The notes under the pieces: generated by a model
What the model saw: only the letters and a program-made list of their open reading frames with translations
What the model was told of the DNA's origin: nothing
Database searches by the model: none
Made by a program: the position numbers and the translations under genes
Assembly (NCBI GenBank): GCA_964600075.1
Contig: CAZRIE010000006.1
Coordinates: 1-64,000 of the forward strand
DNA: 64,000 nt
Reading direction: 5' to 3'
From: CAZRIE01 sp964600075
GTDB lineage: Bacteria; Bacteroidota; Bacteroidia; Flavobacteriales; Flavobacteriaceae
Shown: positions 23,851 through 32,432 of the stretch, in pieces
How positions within the stretch are numbered: the stretch's first letter is position 1
How the letters are laid out: the number at the start of each line of letters is the position of its first letter

Positions 23851-25557
23851 TTAAATATTCCGTTTTTTCAATTCAGATACGGCGTGATTTGCTGCCCTTG
23901 CGCTCAAAGCCATGTAGGTTAAAGATGGATTTACGCAAGATGAAGAAGTCATACATGCGCCATCGGTCACGAAGACGTTTTTAGCCGCATGCACTTGGTT
24001 CGATGCATTTAGCACTGAAGTTTTCGGGTCTCGACCCATTCGCGCCGTCCCCATTTCATGAACACCGAACCCTGGGGGGTGCTCGTTATTAAAGCCTAGC
24101 ACATCTTTCAATCCGGCTTTTTCGAGCATTTCTACCGCATCTTCCTGAATCTGTTTATTGATGGCTTTCTCATTATCCTTGAACTCGGCATCTATTGACA
24201 GCGTAGGTTGGCCCCATTTATCTAAGACATCGGTATTAAGCGAAACTTGGTTGTCGTGGTATGGCAAACATTCAGCAAATCCGGTAATAAAGAATTCCCA
24301 TGGCCCCGGTTTTAGAATACTGTCCTTATAATCCGCTCCAAAAGCTTCTACATTGGCAGCCATAGATCCACCGGCACGACCTCCACCACCCTGATAACCA
24401 AAGCCCCTCAAAAATTTATCGGATTTCGAGTTATCGTCAACGTTCCAATATCTGGGTATATAAATTCCGTTTGGGCGCCGACCCTTATAGTACTTATCAT
24501 CAAAACCATCTACCCGACCTACGGCACCTACGCGATAGGTATGGTCCATTAAATTATGGCCCAACTCCCCACTGTCGTTTCCGAGTCCGTTCTCAAATCG
24601 GTCCGATTTCGAATTCAGCAGTATTTGGGTGGTACTCAAGGTAGAGGCATTGCAGAAAATCACCTTTGCAGAAAATTCGATATCCTCATTGGTCTCGGCG
24701 TCGATGATACGCACACCAGTGGCTTTTGCTTTTTTATCATCATAGATTACCGATTGCACTATTGAGAAAGGTCTGATTGTCAGATTTCCAGTAGCCTGTG
24801 CCGCGGGCAAGGTCACCGCATTACTACTGAAATATGCGCCAAAAGGGCAGCCACGGCTGCATCGATTACGGTTTTGGCATTGTCCGCGCCCGTTGTGCGG
24901 AACGGTCAAGTGGGCACAGCGCCCTATGATCATATGTCTGCCGTCGAATTCCTTTTCAATTCTTTTTTTTACGTGTTTTTCAACACAGTTCAGTTCCATA
25001 GGAGGCAAAAAATGACTATCGGGTAACTGGGGCAGTCCAAGAGGCTCGCCACTTATTCCTGCAAATTTTTCAACATAGGTATACCAAGACTCTATATCTT
25101 TATAACGAATAGGCCAATCGACCCCATGGCCGTCTTTGGCGTTCGCCTCAAAATCCAAATCACTCCATCGGTAGGTCTGTTTTCCCCATAGCAGTGAGCG
25201 TCCACCCATTTGGTGGGCCCGTAACCAAAGAAAAGGTTTTACTTCCGTGTATGGGTTGGCCTCATCATCGGCCCAAAAATGTTCCGTATCGGTGCTCATC
25301 CACCCCGAACGCATTTTCTTATAATGTTTCTTTTGCTGCTGCGGAGTGAGCCCCCCTCGTAATTCAGTATCCCAGGGATCAAGGTTCATAGTAGGGTAGT
25401 CTACAACATGCTCAACTATTCTGCCGCGTTCGAGCACTAAGGTCTTCAAACCTTTTTCACAAAGTTCTTTAGCGACCCAACCACCACTAATCCCAGAACC
25501 AATAACAATAGCATCATAGGTTACCTCTTTCTTTGCGTCGATATTGTAATATGCCAT
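23851..25557 (-). CDS. GMC-family FAD-dependent oxidoreductase
   Basis: A 568-residue flavoprotein. The FAD-binding motif GSGISGG is at residues 20-26; an early Cys-rich loop (CQNRNRCSRGCPFG) and the family C-terminal signatures HEMGTARMG and SSSCVNPSLTYMALS (with the His and Asn/His substrate region) are present. Such proteins oxidise sugars, gluconate or polyols, or act in 3-keto-glycoside pathways. The protein has no signal of its own; export with the Tat-signalled subunit 3 encoded next is the likely route. The substrate cannot be assigned. No cytochrome c subunit is adjacent. Confidence 0.88.
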   Translation of the reverse strand: MAYYNIDAKKEVTYDAIVIGSGISGGWVAKELCEKGLKTLVLERGRIVEHVVDYPTMNLDPWDTELRGGLTPQQQKKHYKKMRSGWMSTDTEHFWADDEANPYTEVKPFLWLRAHQMGGRSLLWGKQTYRWSDLDFEANAKDGHGVDWPIRYKDIESWYTYVEKFAGISGEPLGLPQLPDSHFLPPMELNCVEKHVKKRIEKEFDGRHMIIGRCAHLTVPHNGRGQCQNRNRCSRGCPFGAYFSSNAVTLPAAQATGNLTIRPFSIVQSVIYDDKKAKATGVRIIDAETNEDIEFSAKVIFCNASTLSTTQILLNSKSDRFENGLGNDSGELGHNLMDHTYRVGAVGRVDGFDDKYYKGRRPNGIYIPRYWNVDDNSKSDKFLRGFGYQGGGGRAGGSMAANVEAFGADYKDSILKPGPWEFFITGFAECLPYHDNQVSLNTDVLDKWGQPTLSIDAEFKDNEKAINKQIQEDAVEMLEKAGLKDVLGFNNEHPPGFGVHEMGTARMGRDPKTSVLNASNQVHAAKNVFVTDGACMTSSSCVNPSLTYMALSARAANHAVSELKKRNI

Positions 25558-25840
25558 GTACTGATGTATTTAATTAAGACTAAAATACTACTAATCGGCC
25601 AAAGTAGCAACGAGTGTTACCATACCGGAGTAAATATTGGTTACGGATTTAGGAACGGAATTTACTACGGATCTATAGAACAAACCCATCCAATAAGTAT
25701 TCGCCAAAATGTTTCAAAAGGGAGGTTGTCAAGCTCAAAATTTACTGAGCAATCTTAGAAAATCCGCAACTTTCTGTTTCTTGCAAATTGCACATTTTCT
25801 CAATAGCCAGAGTAAAATTAGCCATACAGTGATAACAAGA
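25558..25840. other. Gene-free stretch, 283 bases
   Basis: Between the GMC gene and the convergent end of the aspartate kinase gene. One 64-codon frame on the plus strand has no recognisable motif. Nothing else was identified. Confidence 0.45.
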
Positions 25841-27088
25841 TTATTTCACCACCAACTGCAAAGTCTCCTTTCCGCGCTGTTCTAAAAGAATTTCATGTCC
25901 GTTCTGGAGTGATTCTATAGCCTTTTCGTTAAAATGCCTTATCGTATACAACGATACCCCTTCATGGCATACTACTTTGAACCTACTCTTTAGAAGGTTC
26001 AATAACTCTTCTAAACGACCGAAGCGATTATCAACACATACCGAAAAGCTGATAGCGGAATTCTGAATAAGGTCGACTTTCATTTTATGGTCGTGAAACA
26101 ACTTAAAAAGCTCGCTGATACTATCTTCTACGATAAACGAAAAATCTAATGAAGAAAGTTTCATCAATACCTGATTTTTCTTTACTATGAAACAAGGTAC
26201 TTCAGGTTCAATACCCACTCCCTTGCCTACAGTAGTACCAGAGTCTTTCGGATTGATGAACGATTTTACATGTAAGGGTATTTCCTTTTGTTGTAAGGGT
26301 TGTAAGGTTTTCGGATGAATGACCGATGCACCGTAAAACGCCAATTCAATAGCCTCTCGGTACGATATTTTATTCAATAACTGGGTTTCTTTAAAATATC
26401 TGGGATCGGCATTTAAAACGCCCGGCACGTCTTTCCATATAGTTACCGAATCTGCATTGAGGCAGTAGGCGAGAATGGCCGCCGTGTAATCGGAACCTTC
26501 TCGCCCTAATGTAGTTGTAAAATTATTGTCGTCGCTACCCAGAAAACCTTGGGTGATGTTCAGTTTCGACCTATCAATCTGTTTTACACGTTCTTGGGTC
26601 TTTTCCCAATTTACCGAAACGTCGCGATAGCTATTGTCAGTCTTGATGAAATTACGAACATCCAACCAATTGTTCTTGATGCCGATTTCGTTGAAGTATG
26701 TACTGATAATGGTTGTAGAGATCAACTCTCCATAACCAACAACCTGATCATACACAAAATTATATTTGGGTGATTTGTTCCAGGCCAAAAAACCCCGTAC
26801 TTCATCGAACAGCGCTTTTATTTTAGCGAAAACAGCATGATTTCTATTGTCGAAAAGGTCTCGTAAAATAGCTTCATGATAGCCAATACTTTCCTGAAAG
26901 GCCAAAGCTAATTTTGTTTTATCATCGAAATAAGCATTGACAATTGCCTCCATGGCGTTTGTGGTCTTGCCCATTGCAGAAACGATTAATAGCGTATTTC
27001 CGTGGCCGATTTCTTCCAAAACCTTGACCACGTTTTTTACCCCTTCGGCATCGTTGACGGAGGCACCTCCGAACTTAAATACTCTCAT
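25841..27088 (-). CDS. Aspartate kinase
   Basis: Catalyses ATP-dependent phosphorylation of L-aspartate, the first step to lysine, threonine, methionine and diaminopimelate. The amino-acid kinase domain shows MRVFKFGGASV at its start, TLGREGSDYTAAILAYCLNA and VTIWKDVPGVLNADPR, and an ACT-like regulatory region (LMKLSSLDFSFIVEDSISEL, then SISFSVCVDN) follows after residue about 290. The start at 27088 gives 415 residues and places KFGGAS at the N-terminus; a longer form of 11 extra residues is possible. Feedback control through ACT is usual in the family. It follows a small protein and GNAT gene on the same strand, divergent from fbp, an order known in Flavobacteriaceae. Confidence 0.93.
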   Translation of the reverse strand: MRVFKFGGASVNDAEGVKNVVKVLEEIGHGNTLLIVSAMGKTTNAMEAIVNAYFDDKTKLALAFQESIGYHEAILRDLFDNRNHAVFAKIKALFDEVRGFLAWNKSPKYNFVYDQVVGYGELISTTIISTYFNEIGIKNNWLDVRNFIKTDNSYRDVSVNWEKTQERVKQIDRSKLNITQGFLGSDDNNFTTTLGREGSDYTAAILAYCLNADSVTIWKDVPGVLNADPRYFKETQLLNKISYREAIELAFYGASVIHPKTLQPLQQKEIPLHVKSFINPKDSGTTVGKGVGIEPEVPCFIVKKNQVLMKLSSLDFSFIVEDSISELFKLFHDHKMKVDLIQNSAISFSVCVDNRFGRLEELLNLLKSRFKVVCHEGVSLYTIRHFNEKAIESLQNGHEILLEQRGKETLQLVVK

Positions 27089-27165
27089 AAATAATTCTAC
27101 TTTATCGGTATTCCCCATCAAGAGGGGATCTTTAGTTTATCCACTTAAATAGGAAAAAAACGACT

Positions 27166-27501
27166 TTATACTTCCATTAAGATAGACTTCCCCTTTGATT
27201 TGTCGCCTGATGTCCATTCCCAGCTTTCATAAAGTCTAATCTTCCCATCGGAATGGAACTCGGGTCTAGAAAAACATATTCCTGTCATTAAAACACCTTC
27301 CGTATTGACCTGATGATAGCGCATTTCTATGTTTCCCAAGTCATCGACCAAACCAATGAGATGGCCTTTCACTATTTTTCCGCCACTATAATCCGAGGTC
27401 AAAATATTACCTTCTTGTTTATAGTGAAAAATGGTATCCACAGTTGTTTCTCCGTTTTCGGTATTTTGTAAAGGCCGAAACTTCTTATTATTATAGTCCA
27501 T
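27166..27501 (-). CDS. Small beta-rich conserved hypothetical protein
   Basis: A 111-residue soluble protein with alternating short strands (VDTIFHYKQEGNILTSDYSG, GHLIGLVDDLGNIEMRYHQV, KIRLYESWEWTSGDKSKGKS). Homologs in Bacteroidota are sometimes labelled n-acetylglutamate synthase, but no GNAT fold or acetyl-CoA loop is visible, so that name is not used. It lies between aspartate kinase and a GNAT gene on the same strand, with short spacers, and may be co-transcribed. The function is unknown. Confidence 0.75.
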   Translation of the reverse strand: MDYNNKKFRPLQNTENGETTVDTIFHYKQEGNILTSDYSGGKIVKGHLIGLVDDLGNIEMRYHQVNTEGVLMTGICFSRPEFHSDGKIRLYESWEWTSGDKSKGKSILMEV

Positions 27502-27510
27502 TAGACATTT

Positions 27511-27990
27511 CTAGTGACTCTTCAAAAACGCTCGGATCCCTTTTTCATCTAATTGTACCACATCCCAATCACGCATGACATTGGCACCTTTACTTTCGTA
27601 AAATCTGATAGCGGGCTCGTTCCAGTCCAATACTTCCCAGCTGATCCGTTTAACGCCCAAACGATTTCCGTACTTAACGACATCAGTCAAAAGGGCACTG
27701 CCCAATCCGCTACCTCGCATACGTTCAGTAACAATAAGGTCTTCTAAATGTATCACAGGGCCCTTCCAAGTTGAATATCTGGGATAGACCAAAGCCATTC
27801 CTACAATTTGGGCTTCGGCTTCCCCAACAAAACACTGGAACAATTTTTCGGCACCAAAACCAGCAGTGACCAAATCATCTACGGTAATCTCGACCGCCTC
27901 CTCTTCCTTTTCAAAATAAGCAAGTTCTTTGACCAGCTCAAGTACTTGAGGCATATCAGTCACAAGTGCTTCTCGAACTATGTATTTCAT
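27511..27990 (-). CDS. GNAT-family N-acetyltransferase (diamine acetyltransferase-like)
   Basis: A 159-residue GNAT enzyme. The body MKYIVREALVTDMPQVLELV, the strand VGMALVYPRYSTWKGPVIHLE, the acetyl-CoA loop VTERMRGSGLGSALL and the C-terminal WEVLDWNEPAIRFYESKGA match the spermidine/diamine acetyltransferase branch (SSAT-like), which often has this LEDLIV...RGxGxG arrangement. The substrate may be a polyamine or a thialysine-like amine. Start: ATG at 27990 rather than one 18 codons upstream, which would add a hydrophobic tail. It is divergent from fbp across 109 bases. Confidence 0.85.
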   Translation of the reverse strand: MKYIVREALVTDMPQVLELVKELAYFEKEEEAVEITVDDLVTAGFGAEKLFQCFVGEAEAQIVGMALVYPRYSTWKGPVIHLEDLIVTERMRGSGLGSALLTDVVKYGNRLGVKRISWEVLDWNEPAIRFYESKGANVMRDWDVVQLDEKGIRAFLKSH

Positions 27991-28099
27991 ATTGTTATAA
28001 ATAAAACACAAAGTTATAATTTTAAAAAGGGAAAATACATGCAAGATGGGGTAGTTTCACAAAATACCCGATATTTGTGGTCAAATAAACAGCCCAAAC

Positions 28100-29110
28100 A
28101 TGCCACACAGAAAAAACCAAACTCTCGGAGAATTTATTATCGAGAACCAAGCTTCTTTTCAATATTCCTCAGGAGAGCTTTCCAAACTCATCAATGCCAT
28201 CCGTTTGGCGGCCAAGGTAGTCAACCACGAGGTGAATAAAGCTGGACTTGTCGATATTTTAGGAACGGCAGGAGAGGTCAATATTCAAGGTGAAGACCAA
28301 CAGAAATTGGATGTATTCGCGAATGAAAAATTTATAAATACCTTGACCAATAGGGAAATTGTCTGTGGTATCGCTTCGGAAGAGGAAGATGATTTTATAG
28401 CCATCAATAGCAATGATGAGCGGCACCAAAACAAATATGTAGTGCTGATTGACCCTCTGGACGGCTCGTCAAATGTAGATGTTAATGTGTCCGTTGGTAC
28501 TATTTTTTCGATTTATAGACGCGTAACCCCTGTAGGTACACCAGTGACCTTGGAAGATTTTCTACAGCCCGGTAAAGAACAAGTAGCTGCGGGGTATATT
28601 GTTTATGGTACATCGACCATGTTGGTGTACACCACCGGCGACGGTGTAAACGGCTTTACGTTGAACCCGGCTATAGGAACTTTCTATTTATCACATCCGG
28701 ACATGCAATTTCCCGAAACGGGAAAAATCTATTCGGTAAACGAAGGCAATTATATCCACTTTCACCAAGGTGTAAAAGATTACATTAAATATTGTCAGAA
28801 AGAAGAAGATGACAGGCCTTATACATCGCGATATATTGGATCTTTGGTATCTGATTTTCACAGAAATATGATTAAAGGTGGCATCTATATGTACCCGAAG
28901 AGCAGCATTACCGAAGAGGGAAAACTAAGGCTGCTATACGAATGCAACCCGATGGCTTTTCTAGCCGAGCAGGCAAACGGTATGGCCATAGGAGGGAAAA
29001 ATAGAATAATGGATATACAGCCTAGCGAGTTGCACCAACGTGTACCTTTCTTTTGTGGTAGCCGTAAAATGGTTGAAAAACTTCAAGAGTTTTTAGAGAA
29101 ATACCATTGA
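28100..29110 (+). CDS. fbp: Class 1 fructose-1,6-bisphosphatase
   Basis: The gluconeogenic enzyme that hydrolyses fructose-1,6-bisphosphate to fructose-6-phosphate. Metal-binding and catalytic motifs are clear: ASEEEDDF, VLIDPLDGSSNVDVNVSVGT (Asp118 in DPLDGSS), the sugar-phosphate-binding stretch YTSRYIGSLVSDFHRNMIKGG (21 residues; quoted here as two parts, YTSRYIGSLVSD and FHRNMIKGG) and GKLRLLYECNPMAFLAEQA. The length of 336 residues is usual. The divergent neighbour is the GNAT gene; this fbp-GNAT-aspartate kinase arrangement recurs in Flavobacteriaceae. No unusual feature. Confidence 0.96.
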   Translation: MPHRKNQTLGEFIIENQASFQYSSGELSKLINAIRLAAKVVNHEVNKAGLVDILGTAGEVNIQGEDQQKLDVFANEKFINTLTNREIVCGIASEEEDDFIAINSNDERHQNKYVVLIDPLDGSSNVDVNVSVGTIFSIYRRVTPVGTPVTLEDFLQPGKEQVAAGYIVYGTSTMLVYTTGDGVNGFTLNPAIGTFYLSHPDMQFPETGKIYSVNEGNYIHFHQGVKDYIKYCQKEEDDRPYTSRYIGSLVSDFHRNMIKGGIYMYPKSSITEEGKLRLLYECNPMAFLAEQANGMAIGGKNRIMDIQPSELHQRVPFFCGSRKMVEKLQEFLEKYH

Positions 29111-29159
29111 CAACAAAGTTCAAAGTTTATGAATTCCTTAACCTTAAACTTTAAATGCC

Positions 29160-29582
29160 CTAGTGCTTCAAAAGATACAGGTAATCGTCAAAATCTATAC
29201 GGCCACTAAAAATGGCAACCGACTTCTCAATAATCCTATTAGCTTTTTCGCTGGAAAAGCCGAGTCCGATGGCATATCTTTTGAGCAGCAACATTTCATC
29301 AGCATCGATCTGATGATCCGAGAAGATAATACGAAACAAATCATATATTCGCTCCAATCGCTTTTCCGAACCGTGCGGCGGATCGATAGGGTATTTATTT
29401 TCCTTCTTCATTACCTCTTCGTATTCCAATTTGGTAATATCCAGTTTGTTAGCAAAACGGTCCAACATTCTCTTTTCTTCCGTACTTATCTGTCCATCTA
29501 CCGAAGCCAGTGTGGCCAAGGCGGCAAAATGTGCAAGATTTCTTCGATGTTCGCCACTGGTATATAAATCTGCAAAAGACAT
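29160..29582 (-). CDS. TerB-like (tellurite-resistance TerB fold) cytoplasmic protein
   Basis: A 140-residue all-helical protein starting MSFADLYTSGEHRRN. It has two TerB-like helix-loop-helix acidic motifs, ALASVDGQISTEEKRMLDRF and IIFSDHQIDADEMLLLKRYA, that resemble metal-binding loops (DGQISxEE, DHQIDADE). TerB-fold proteins are linked to stress or envelope functions and metal sensing, but the role here is unknown. It is convergent with fbp and divergent from the exonuclease gene. Smaller TerB-like relatives (one intact, two decayed) occur at 41.6-46.4 kb. Confidence 0.8.
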   Translation of the reverse strand: MSFADLYTSGEHRRNLAHFAALATLASVDGQISTEEKRMLDRFANKLDITKLEYEEVMKKENKYPIDPPHGSEKRLERIYDLFRIIFSDHQIDADEMLLLKRYAIGLGFSSEKANRIIEKSVAIFSGRIDFDDYLYLLKH

Positions 29583-29683
29583 AAATTTTATTTTTAAAGA
29601 GGACAAATATAATTTTTTTAGAGGTCATATTTTAGATTCCTCGAAACTTTGTTTTGTCTCCAAATTTGTAATTTCACAAAGCT

Positions 29684-30730
29684 ATGCAAAAACCACTTCT
29701 AGAATTTACGAATAAAGGCATTTATTGTAACGTCGCCAAAGTATACCTCGATCCCTGGAAGCCTGTTGACAAAGCTATTATCTCTCATGGCCATGCCGAT
29801 CACAGTCGATGGGGCCACAAACGGTACATCACTCACCTCCGCAACGTTCCGATTATTTCACACCGCCTAGGGGAAATCAATGTAGCAGGAAAAGAATGGG
29901 GTGAAACGTTTATGATCAACAATGTGAAGTTCAGTCTGCACCCTGCAGGCCATATCATCGGCTCCTCACAGATCCGTGTCGAACACAAAGGTGAGGTCTG
30001 GGTCTTTACTGGGGATTACAAAGATGAAGATGATGGAATCTCAACGCCCTTTGAACCTGTAAAATGCCATACCTTCATAACCGAATGCACCTTCGGATTA
30101 CCTGCTTTTAAATGGACCCCTCAAAAGGAAGTTTTCGAAAACATCAACCAATGGTGGGCCGAAAACAAATCAGAAAGAAAGACCTCCGTTCTCTTCGGAT
30201 ATTCTCTTGGGAAAGCACAACGACTTCTAAAATACTTGGATACCGACATTGGAAAAATATATACTCACGGGGCTATCGAAAATATGACGGAAGTCTTACG
30301 CCCTTTAGTTGATTTTCCCGAGACTACTTTAATTACCCAGGAAACAAAAAAGGAAGAATTATTAGGCAATATTGTATTGGCCCCACCAAGTGCCCACGGC
30401 AGTACGTGGATTCGTAAAATGGTGCCTTACGTCACGGCATCTGCCAGCGGATGGATGACCTTTCGGGGCGCAAGAAGAAGACGCGCCATCGATAAAGGTT
30501 TTGTACTCAGTGACCATTGCGACTGGCAGGGTTTATTGAATAGCATCAAAGCCACGGGAGCAGAAAAAGTCATCTGCACACATGGTTACACCGAAATATT
30601 CTCACGTTATTTACGAGAACAAGGGTATGACGCTAGAACGGAGGAAACACAGTACGGAGAAGAAAGCCCCCTAACTCCCGTAGCGGGAAATGAGTTAACT
30701 CCCGAAAAAGAAGTGGTTGGAAAGGAGTAA
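29684..30730 (+). CDS. Ligase-associated DNA exonuclease (metallo-beta-lactamase/beta-CASP fold)
   Basis: A 348-residue nuclease of the SNM1/CPSF-like family. The metal motif SHGHADH is at residues 34-40; AGHIIGSSQIRVEHKGE, FTGDYKDEDDG and the beta-CASP part (LFGYSLGKAQRLL, LSDHCDWQGLL, CTHGYTEIFSRYL) follow. It is the first member of the bacterial four-gene set exonuclease, ATP-dependent ligase, Lhr-like DEXH helicase and PdeM, expected to act in DNA-damage repair in the cytoplasm. The C-terminal tail (about the last 20 residues) is coded by a repeat-like stretch shared with the start of the ligase gene. The next ORF starts 10 bases later. Confidence 0.9.
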   Translation: MQKPLLEFTNKGIYCNVAKVYLDPWKPVDKAIISHGHADHSRWGHKRYITHLRNVPIISHRLGEINVAGKEWGETFMINNVKFSLHPAGHIIGSSQIRVEHKGEVWVFTGDYKDEDDGISTPFEPVKCHTFITECTFGLPAFKWTPQKEVFENINQWWAENKSERKTSVLFGYSLGKAQRLLKYLDTDIGKIYTHGAIENMTEVLRPLVDFPETTLITQETKKEELLGNIVLAPPSAHGSTWIRKMVPYVTASASGWMTFRGARRRRAIDKGFVLSDHCDWQGLLNSIKATGAEKVICTHGYTEIFSRYLREQGYDARTEETQYGEESPLTPVAGNELTPEKEVVGKE

Positions 30731-30800
30731 TCGGAAGTCCATGAAAAAGCAAGAAATTTTAGAGCCAAGTGAAAGAACGGCTCCTTTAGGGGTTCGGGGG
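30661..30800. repeat. Imperfect inverted repeat across the exonuclease/ligase junction
   Basis: AAAGCCCCCTAAC near 30663-30675 and GTTCGGGGGCTTGG near 30794-30807 are near reverse complements, and TAACTCCCG occurs twice (30672-30680 and 30696-30704). The pattern resembles the AAGCCCCCTAACCCCC-type dispersed palindromes of Bacteroidota. It covers the 3' end of the exonuclease gene, the spacer and, if the ligase starts at 30741, its first codons. The exact borders are approximate. Confidence 0.5.
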
Positions 30801-32402
30801 CTTGGAATGAGTGGTTTCGCAACATTGATAAAGACACTTGATAGCACCAACAAAACCAACCTAAAGGTGAAGGCCCTGGCCGACTATTTTAAGGTGGCTA
30901 GCGATAAAGACAAGGTATGGACCATTGCCATACTTTCACACCGTAGGCCTCCGCGACCCGTGAATACAACTTTGTTACGGAAATGGGCTTCAGAATTAGC
31001 GAATATTCCACTATGGCTTTTTGAGGAGAGTTATCATATTGTTGGCGATTTGGCCGAGACGATTGCTTTGGTCGTTCCTTCCTCAAAATCATCCACAAAA
31101 AAATCGCTGACACAATTTTTAGAGGAAATGATTGTGCTGAAAAAGGAATCCGATGAAGAGAAACGAGACTATCTTTTTGAAAATTGGAAGGTGTTGGATT
31201 ACTACGAACGCTTTGTCTTTACCAAATTGATTACAGGAGGATTTCGAATCGGGGTCAGTCAAAAACTGATGACCCGAGCGTTATCAAAAGCTACTGAAAT
31301 CGACGAGGATATACTTGCCTACAAACTAATGGGAAATTGGGATCCCAATAAAATTTCTTTTCAAGAATTAATTTTGGAGGAAAACGAAAGCGATTACCTC
31401 TCTAAACCGTATCCGTTTTATCTGGCCTATGCCATAGAAGGCGAAGTAAAGGGTTTGGGAGCAGTAAGCGAATGGTCGGCCGAGCATAAATGGGATGGCA
31501 TTCGGTCTCAAACGATCATTCGAAACAATCAACTATTTGTATGGAGCCGTGGCGAAGAATTGGTCACGGATAAATACCCCGAATTTGAAAGTTTTATAGG
31601 AGCTATTCCAAATGGAACAGTCATCGATGGCGAAATTCTACCTTTCCCTAATGGTCAAATCGGGACCTTCAACGACCTCCAAACACGAATCGGTCGAAAA
31701 ACGGTTTCCAAGGCCTTGTTAGCCAAAGTTCCTGTGATTTTAAAAGCTTATGATTTGTTGGAATGGGAAGGCGAAGACATTCGGAGTAAACCCTTTATGG
31801 AGAGAAGAAAACTTCTTGAAAATTTATTTGAATCTGTCACCTCAAGCACTCTTCACCTCTCTGAAACCATGTATTTCGTTTCCTGGGAGGCAGTTGCCCA
31901 AGAACGCGAACGTTCCCGAGAAGTTCATAGTGAAGGTTTGATGTTGAAGCGAAAAGATTCTCCCTATTTGGTCGGGCGCAAAAAGGGAGACTGGTGGAAA
32001 TGGAAAGTCGACCCTCTGACCATCGATGCTGTTTTAACTTATGCAATGCGAGGCCATGGGCGTAGAAGTAACCTTTTTACCGACTACACATTTGCACTGT
32101 GGAATGAAAACGAAGAAGGCGAAAAAGAATTGGTCACTTTTGCAAAAGCGTATTCTGGGTTGACCGATGCTGAATTTCGACAAGTAGATTCTTGGATCAA
32201 GAAAAATACTTTGGAACGATTTGGTCCGGTACGTTCTGTTAACGCACATCACGTTTTTGAAATCGCTTTTGAAGGAATAGCACTTTCAAAAAGGCATAAA
32301 AGTGGAGTTGCGACGCGTTTTCCTCGCATTTTACGTTGGCGGAAGGATAAGAGTATTCATGAGGCGAATACGCTTAAAGACCTTAAAAAAATGATTGTTT
32401 AA
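30741..32402 (+). CDS. ATP-dependent DNA ligase (ligase-associated repair cluster)
   Basis: A 553-residue ATP-dependent ligase. The N-terminal DNA-binding domain (FATLIKTLDSTNKTN onward) is followed by the adenylation domain with motif I AEHKWDGIRS (adenylated Lys250 from this start), a motif III-like GTVIDGEILPF, motif IV SEGLMLKRKDSPY and motif V WWKWKVDP, then an OB-fold domain. The ATG at 30741 has an AAAGGAG-like sequence upstream; the ATG at 30807 (MSGFATLI) is the more family-like start and would drop 22 odd residues that come from a repeat. In the full cluster it works with the exonuclease, the helicase and PdeM. The helicase is displaced by the sulfatase gene. Confidence 0.9.
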   Translation: MKKQEILEPSERTAPLGVRGLGMSGFATLIKTLDSTNKTNLKVKALADYFKVASDKDKVWTIAILSHRRPPRPVNTTLLRKWASELANIPLWLFEESYHIVGDLAETIALVVPSSKSSTKKSLTQFLEEMIVLKKESDEEKRDYLFENWKVLDYYERFVFTKLITGGFRIGVSQKLMTRALSKATEIDEDILAYKLMGNWDPNKISFQELILEENESDYLSKPYPFYLAYAIEGEVKGLGAVSEWSAEHKWDGIRSQTIIRNNQLFVWSRGEELVTDKYPEFESFIGAIPNGTVIDGEILPFPNGQIGTFNDLQTRIGRKTVSKALLAKVPVILKAYDLLEWEGEDIRSKPFMERRKLLENLFESVTSSTLHLSETMYFVSWEAVAQERERSREVHSEGLMLKRKDSPYLVGRKKGDWWKWKVDPLTIDAVLTYAMRGHGRRSNLFTDYTFALWNENEEGEKELVTFAKAYSGLTDAEFRQVDSWIKKNTLERFGPVRSVNAHHVFEIAFEGIALSKRHKSGVATRFPRILRWRKDKSIHEANTLKDLKKMIV

Positions 32403-32432
32403 TTTTTAAGACCTCTCCAAAAATATTTTAAA

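Noticed and set aside
27166..27501. N-acetylglutamate synthase
   Set aside because: No GNAT acetyl-CoA loop or amino-acid kinase domain is present in the 111 residues.
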